DNA from: Sulfurospirillum sp.
GTDB lineage: Bacteria > Campylobacterota > Campylobacteria > Campylobacterales > Sulfurospirillaceae
NCBI GenBank assembly: GCA_021206415.1
Contig: JAJOKG010000178.1
Location: 1 to 35,235, forward strand
Direction of reading: 5' to 3'
Length of the DNA: 35,235 bases
The notes beneath the pieces were generated by a model, which was not told where the DNA came from, did no database searches, and saw nothing but the letters and a program-made list of their open reading frames with translations. Positions 30,756-35,235 of the stretch are shown piece after piece; the first letter of the stretch is position 1; every line of letters starts with the position of its first letter. Both the position numbers and the translations under genes were made by a program.

Positions 30756-31282
30756 ATGATTATGGAGCTTCAAGGACTTAAACCAGAGATTGCTAGCAGT
30801 GTTTTTGTAGCTCCTAGTGCGGACATCATCGGAGATGTTCGCATTGATGAAGAGAGTTCTATCTGGTTTGGTGTGGTCATTCGAGGAGATGTTAATGCCA
30901 TTTGCATTGGCAAACGTACCTCCGTTCAAGACTTAAGCATGATTCATGTAACCCACTACACCCAAAAAGATAGAAGCGATGGCTTTGCCACAACGATTGG
31001 TGATGATTGTACCATTGCCCATCGGGTGATGTTGCATGGATGTACCATTGAAGATGCGTGTTTGATAGGGATGAGTGCTACCATTTAGATGGTGCGATTA
31101 TTGGAAAAGAATCGATTGTAGGAGCGAATGCTTTGGTCACGAAAAACAAAGTGTTTCCACCACGCTCTTTGATTATGGGCAATCCTGCAAAGTGTATTCG
31201 TGAACTCAGTGATGAAGAGGTAGCATCGCTTTATCAGTCCGCTCGCAATTACGTGAACTTTAAAGCGATGTATCAGGCGTAG
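30756..31282 (+). CDS. Gamma-carbonic anhydrase-like hexapeptide repeat protein (YrdA/PaaY type), one frameshift at ~31083-31086
   Basis: IWFGVVIRGDVNAICIGKRTSVQDLSMIHVTH. Adding one T (accATTTTAgat) restores GMSATILDGAIIGKESIVGANALV. Confidence 0.88.
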
Positions 31283-32069
31283 TTTTTTTTCTCTTTTCTC
31301 TTTTTTCTTTTTTTCGTTGTTGTTGGGGTCGGCTAAAAGCGATGAGTTGCTCTATGGTTTGCACTTCATTGGGGAGATGATGAAAAATATGCAATAAAAC
31401 TTCTGTCGTTGCTTTAGCATCACATAAAGCTCGGTGATGGTTTTCAAAGTTAATCCCTAAATGCTCAGCCAATGCACTTAAACCATATTTGGGAGCTTCT
31501 ATGCATTTTCGTGCCAAATCAATCGTATCAAGTCGTCGGTTTAGCAAAGGACCAAAACCTGCTTGCTCAAGCGCATACGAAATAAAATAGTAGTCAAAAT
31601 TAACATTGTGTGCCACAAAAACAGCATCTTTAATAAATAACCTAAATGCTTCAAGGACAGAATTTAAAGAGGGAGCATGAGCGAGTTCATTGAGTGTAAT
31701 TCCTGTTAATTGAACAATACTTTCAGGCAAAATATCGGTTTTCACTAAAGAGGAAAACTCTCCAACAATTTCGCCTTTTTCAACCATGACTGCGCCAATT
31801 TCTATAATGTGATCCATAGAAGGCTTACTCCCATTGGTCTCAATATCCACAATACAAAACTTTCCCTCTAAAATAGGTGTGCTAACCGTCTCTAGTGTGA
31901 ATGCGTAATTATTGTATTTACCAATAGGAAGTCCTAAAAGTTTGAGCATCGCCAAATCTTCAACATCCACATACTCTAACTCTTTAAACGTATGCATTTT
32001 TGCAAAAAACTCTTTATGAAAAATAGGCTTTTGTGTCAGTTTGCTAATAAAATTATCCAGTGCTCTCAC
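31260..32069 (-). CDS. 3'-5' exonuclease, DNA polymerase III epsilon (DnaQ)-like
   Basis: FCIVDIETNGSKPSMDHIIEIGAV (ExoI), FVAHNVNFDYYFI (ExoII), HHRALCDAKATTEVL (ExoIII). Confidence 0.88.
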   Translation of the reverse strand: MRALDNFISKLTQKPIFHKEFFAKMHTFKELEYVDVEDLAMLKLLGLPIGKYNNYAFTLETVSTPILEGKFCIVDIETNGSKPSMDHIIEIGAVMVEKGEIVGEFSSLVKTDILPESIVQLTGITLNELAHAPSLNSVLEAFRLFIKDAVFVAHNVNFDYYFISYALEQAGFGPLLNRRLDTIDLARKCIEAPKYGLSALAEHLGINFENHHRALCDAKATTEVLLHIFHHLPNEVQTIEQLIAFSRPQQQRKKEKREKRKKTTPDTSL

Positions 32070-32656
32070 GATTTGGCTCGCTTTAGAAACGCTTTTATTT
32101 TCTCATGATCTTTGATACCCTTCTCTTTTTCAACACCACTGCTCACATCAACCCCGTAAAAACCAAAAGGTTTAAGTCCTTCAAGATTTTCTGGCGTGAG
32201 TCCTCCTGCAAGAATAATATTCTCACAATCGTGATGTTCAAACCATGAAAGATCTAGCCTCTGCCCTGCTCCACCAAAACTAGGCACATGCGCATCCACC
32301 AATCGAATCAGTCCTTGGTACTGTGTGATATCATCTTCCTTTTGAGCTCTAATCACTCTTAAATAAGGCACTTTTAACGCACTCCAAAAGGCATCATCCA
32401 CATCAAAATGAATCTGCGCCATATCCATCCCAGCCTCTTTACATGTAAAGGCAATTTCTTCTGGTGTTGCATCAACAAATAGGCCAATTTTCTTTACATG
32501 TAAAGGGAGCTTTTCTGCAATTTTTCGTGCCTCAAGTGGCGCAATATAACGAGGCGATGGGGGATAAAAAACAAACCCTAAAGCATCCGCACCTGCAAGA
32601 GTAGCGTACAGAGCATCCTCAAGATTGGTTATTCCACAGATTTTAACCCACATCAC
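32066..32656 (-). CDS. trpF: Phosphoribosylanthranilate isomerase
   Basis: VKICGITNLEDALYATLAGADALGFVFYPPSPRY, NIILAGGLTPENL, GVDVSSGVE. Confidence 0.95.
   Translation of the reverse strand: MMWVKICGITNLEDALYATLAGADALGFVFYPPSPRYIAPLEARKIAEKLPLHVKKIGLFVDATPEEIAFTCKEAGMDMAQIHFDVDDAFWSALKVPYLRVIRAQKEDDITQYQGLIRLVDAHVPSFGGAGQRLDLSWFEHHDCENIILAGGLTPENLEGLKPFGFYGVDVSSGVEKEKGIKDHEKIKAFLKRAKS
32438..32449. repeat. Palindrome TTTACATGTAAA (exact copy 13)
   Basis: Inside trpF (AFTCKEAG). Confidence 0.95.
32493..32504. repeat. Palindrome TTTACATGTAAA (exact copy 14)
   Basis: Inside trpF (LPLHVKKIG). Confidence 0.95.
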
Positions 32657-33298
32657 TTATACTTTCAGTGAATCGATTGCGCTTTTATAATCCGCTGAGC
32701 CAAAAACATAATTTCCCGCAACGACAATGTCCACCCCCGCATCAGCAAGTGCTTGAATGTTTTGGTTATTCACACCGCCATCAACCTCTATAAGGGTTTT
32801 GGTATTGCGTTTTTCAATCATCTCCTTAAGACGTGAAGCTTTTTCTAAAACGCTGGGAATAAATTTTTGTCCTCCAAAGCCAGGATTGACACTCATTAAA
32901 AGTACCATATCTAAATCTTCTAAGAGATATTCAATGCTTGAAGGTGGTGTATGAGGGTTTAAAACTATCGCAGGAGAGATACCGTAATCACGAATTTTTT
33001 GAATCAAACGATGGGGATGTTTCTCTTCTTCGATATGAAAAGAGAGGTATTTGGGTTTTAATGGCGCAAATAAATCAACAAAAAAGGTATTGTTCTCAAC
33101 CATCAAATGGATATCTAAAGGTTTGGTGGCTGCCTTTGCAACAGCACTCACCACCACGGGTCCAATCGTTAAATTAGGAACAAAATGCCCATCCATCACA
33201 TCCACATGAACCAAATCACATCCCGCCTCACAAATAGTGGTTATCTCTTCATTAATCCTTCCAAAATCACACGAAAGGATACTTGGTGCTACTAACAT
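32657..33298 (-). CDS. rpe: Ribulose-phosphate 3-epimerase
   Basis: APSILSCDFGRINEEI, VHVDVMDGHFVPNLTIGP, LLMSVNPGFGGQKFIP, EVDGGVN. Confidence 0.95.
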   Translation of the reverse strand: MLVAPSILSCDFGRINEEITTICEAGCDLVHVDVMDGHFVPNLTIGPVVVSAVAKAATKPLDIHLMVENNTFFVDLFAPLKPKYLSFHIEEEKHPHRLIQKIRDYGISPAIVLNPHTPPSSIEYLLEDLDMVLLMSVNPGFGGQKFIPSVLEKASRLKEMIEKRNTKTLIEVDGGVNNQNIQALADAGVDIVVAGNYVFGSADYKSAIDSLKV

Positions 33299-33354
33299 TG
33301 CTAACCTTATTCAAATTTTTAACAAAATTGTATCAAAATTTATATTCTTTTCGC

Positions 33355-33360
33355 TATAAT
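33355..33360 (+). promoter_or_regulatory. -10 element (TATAAT) of the rpmB promoter
   Basis: ttttcgcTATAATcaca upstream of rpmB. Confidence 0.5.
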
Positions 33361-33435
33361 CACAGGCTCCATTGAATTAAGCGTTTCTTTTGCTTCTTTC
33401 ATGTACAATTCACGAAAAATTTTAAGGATATCGAT

Positions 33436-33624
33436 ATGGCAAGAAAATGTGCTCTTACTGGAAAAGGCCCTATGGTTGGCAACAATGTAAGCCATGCGAA
33501 CAACAAAACTAAAAGAAGATTCCTTCCAAACTTAAGAACTGTCCGTGTGACACTTGAAGATGGAACGACTAAGAAAATTAGAATTGCTGCTTCGACACTT
33601 CGTACCATGAAGAAAAACGGCTAA
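33436..33624 (+). CDS. rpmB: 50S ribosomal protein L28
   Basis: [38 protein letters not shown]. Confidence 0.97.
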   Translation: MARKCALTGKGPMVGNNVSHANNKTKRRFLPNLRTVRVTLEDGTTKKIRIAASTLRTMKKNG

Positions 33625-33649
33625 AATTTCTCCTTCTCGGGGAAATTTT
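33623..33649 (+). terminator. Terminator-like hairpin overlapping the rpmB stop
   Basis: AAAATTTCTCC-ttctc-GGGGAAATTTT, 11-bp stem (one G:T pair), 5-nt loop. Confidence 0.7.
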
Positions 33650-33710
33650 ACGCTTTATACTTTTGTTTTACTGCTTAACTTTCACACTAAAATCCTAAAG
33701 GATTTATTCC

Positions 33711-34902
33711 ATGTTCACACTTTTACCGCTTCAAAATGGTTTAGATAATGTTACTGGTTTTTTTTCATCAAGGTGTTTGCGCTGGCTTTAAACCCAATGG
33801 AAAAAATGATGTGGCATTTATTCGCTCAAACGAGCCATGCGATGTTTCCGCTGTATTTACCAGCAATGTTTTTCAAGCAGCACCCATTAAACACTTTTTA
33901 CGTTATCCAAAAGGGTTTCAAACCAATTTTATTTTAATGAACGCTAAAAATGCCAATGCGATGACCGGTGCAAAAGGGATTGAAGATATTGATACCCTTT
34001 TTGGCAAACTCAAAGAAAAGTTTCCAACACTGCACAACCCTATTATGAGCTCAACAGGTGTCATTGGATACCGTTTGAATGTTGAAAAACTCTCAACCGC
34101 TTTTGAACTGTTTGATTTTAACGCCAAAGATTCTCATGCGACAGCCTCAGCCATTATGACAACGGATAGTTTCAAAAAAGAGCTTTGTTTTAAAGTGATT
34201 CTTGAAGATGGCAGTTTCTTTCATCTTGCCGCTATCTGCAAGGGGGCTGGAATGATAAACCCTGCTATGGCGACCATGCTCTGTTTTATTCTTACCGATG
34301 CGAATATTCCAAAAACGGACATGGATGCGCTTCTTCTTCCTGCCATTCAAGAATCCTTTAACGCTGTTAGTGTCGATGGCGATACCTCAACCAACGATAC
34401 CGTGCTTCTGTTAAGCTCAAAAGAGAGTGGTGTTTATGACAAAGAAGCTTTCAATGAAGCCCTTCGTCTTATCACCAAAGAGTTAAGCCTTATGCTGGTG
34501 CGTGATGGTGAAGGTGCCACCAAAGTGGTCGCCTTTGAAGTCAGTGGAGCTAAAAGTGTTGAAGAAGCAGAACGAGCGGCTAAAGCGCTGAGCAATTCAC
34601 TCTTAGTAAAAACCGCCCTTTTTGGAGAAGACCCAAACTGGGGACGCATCGCTTCCACCATTGGGGCAAGTGGCATTACATGTAATGAAGATACTCTGGT
34701 GATTCATTACGATGATGTTTTAATTTACTCGTGCAACCAACGCTCACTCGATGCAGAAACTGAACAAAAAGCAGCCGCAGTCATGAAAAAAGAGTCGTTT
34801 CGCATTCATTGTGAATTGGGTGTAGGAGCATATTCCTTTACCGCTTATGGCTGTGACTTAGGACATAAATACGTTGAAATTAATGCGGATTATCGTACTT
34901 AG
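33711..34902 (+). CDS. argJ: Glutamate N-acetyltransferase / amino-acid acetyltransferase (N-terminal frameshift at ~33757-33764)
   Basis: MFTLLPLQNGLDNVTGFFFHQGVCAGFKPNGKNDVAFI after deleting one T from T8; AGMINPAMATMLCFILTD autocleavage context and GEDPNWGRIASTIGASG. Confidence 0.93.
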
Positions 34903-34956
34903 CCTTAAAATTAAGCACATTTTGATACAATAAAACTAAATCTACAAGGAGTTATC

Positions 34957-35184
34957 ATGTTACACGAATACAGAGATATTATCTCAAAACTTAAAGTTGA
35001 CAACGCTCACTTTGCTAAAATTTTTGAAAAACACAATGAACTTGACCAAAAAATCACAGATGTTGATGAGGGCAGAGAGCATATGAGTGATTTAGATCTT
35101 GATGCGTTAAAAAAAGAAAAACTTAAACTTAAAGATGAAGCGTATGCAATGATTGTTGCATACAAAAAAGAAAACAACCTCTAA
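34957..35184 (+). CDS. DUF465 (YdcH) family protein
   Basis: FEKHNELDQKITDVDEGREHMSDLDLDALKKEKLKLKDEAYAMI. Confidence 0.88.
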   Translation: MLHEYRDIISKLKVDNAHFAKIFEKHNELDQKITDVDEGREHMSDLDLDALKKEKLKLKDEAYAMIVAYKKENNL

Positions 35185-35190
35185 AATATC

Positions 35191-35212
35191 GTTTGGGCTT
35201 ATAAGCCCAAAC
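35191..35212. terminator. Perfect 22-bp inverted repeat after the DUF465 gene
   Basis: GTTTGGGCTTATAAGCCCAAAC is fully self-complementary; no clear U-tract follows. Confidence 0.5.
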
Positions 35213-35235
35213 ACTCCACATTCACAACTTTTCCT

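Noticed and set aside
33748-33800. ArgJ start at 33748 as called
   Set aside because: The ATG at 33711 with one T removed from the T8 run gives the conserved N-terminus including GVCAGFK.
148-34686. Palindrome as a REP element, transposon end or CRISPR repeat
   Set aside because: Copies have no conserved long flanks, no regular spacing and no target duplications; only 12-16 bp are shared.
148-34686. Palindrome as a classical regulon operator
   Set aside because: Most copies lie inside coding sequence or at gene 3' ends rather than in promoters; only 7594 (and possibly 148) sits in a plausible promoter region.
1-35235. Programmed ribosomal frameshifting as the explanation for the split genes
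   Set aside because: Too many unrelated housekeeping genes are affected, and the sites lack a consistent slippery heptamer plus downstream structure; homopolymer +1 error fits better.
1-35235. tRNA, rRNA, prophage, integron or transposase genes
   Set aside because: None could be recognised by eye in the sequence or ORF track; a tRNAscan/Infernal run would be needed to exclude small RNAs.

Overview
This 35.2 kb window looks like a chromosomal segment from a Campylobacterota bacterium, probably Sulfurospirillum-like (inferred from protein content and gene style). Most of it is housekeeping and metabolic genes: feoAB, exbBD, acs/actP with a two-component system, aguA/aguB, corA, an M23 peptidase, glcD-like, yihY-like, comEC, dnaB, ispG, priA, two prepilins, uvrB, ppk, a gamma-carbonic anhydrase-like gene, a dnaQ-like exonuclease, trpF, rpe, rpmB, argJ and a DUF465 gene. 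I saw no rRNA, tRNA, CRISPR array or transposon.

Two signals are not explained by ordinary annotation. (1) A perfect 12-bp palindrome, TTTACATGTAAA, often extended to CTTTACATGTAAAG, occurs 14 times exactly. Eight further sites share its TTACATGTAA core. The copies lie in intergenic DNA, at gene ends and inside coding regions, where they encode LHVK or TCK. This resembles a highly iterated palindrome (HIP1-like) or another genome-wide protein or methylation site, and it is the best candidate for an undescribed system here. (2) Many conserved genes are broken by frameshifts, and nearly every one is repaired by deleting one base from a short homopolymer. That one-sided +1 bias points to a sequencing or consensus artefact, although transcriptional slippage cannot be excluded from sequence alone. 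A type II toxin-antitoxin module, two Fur-box-like sites and several terminator-like hairpins are also visible.
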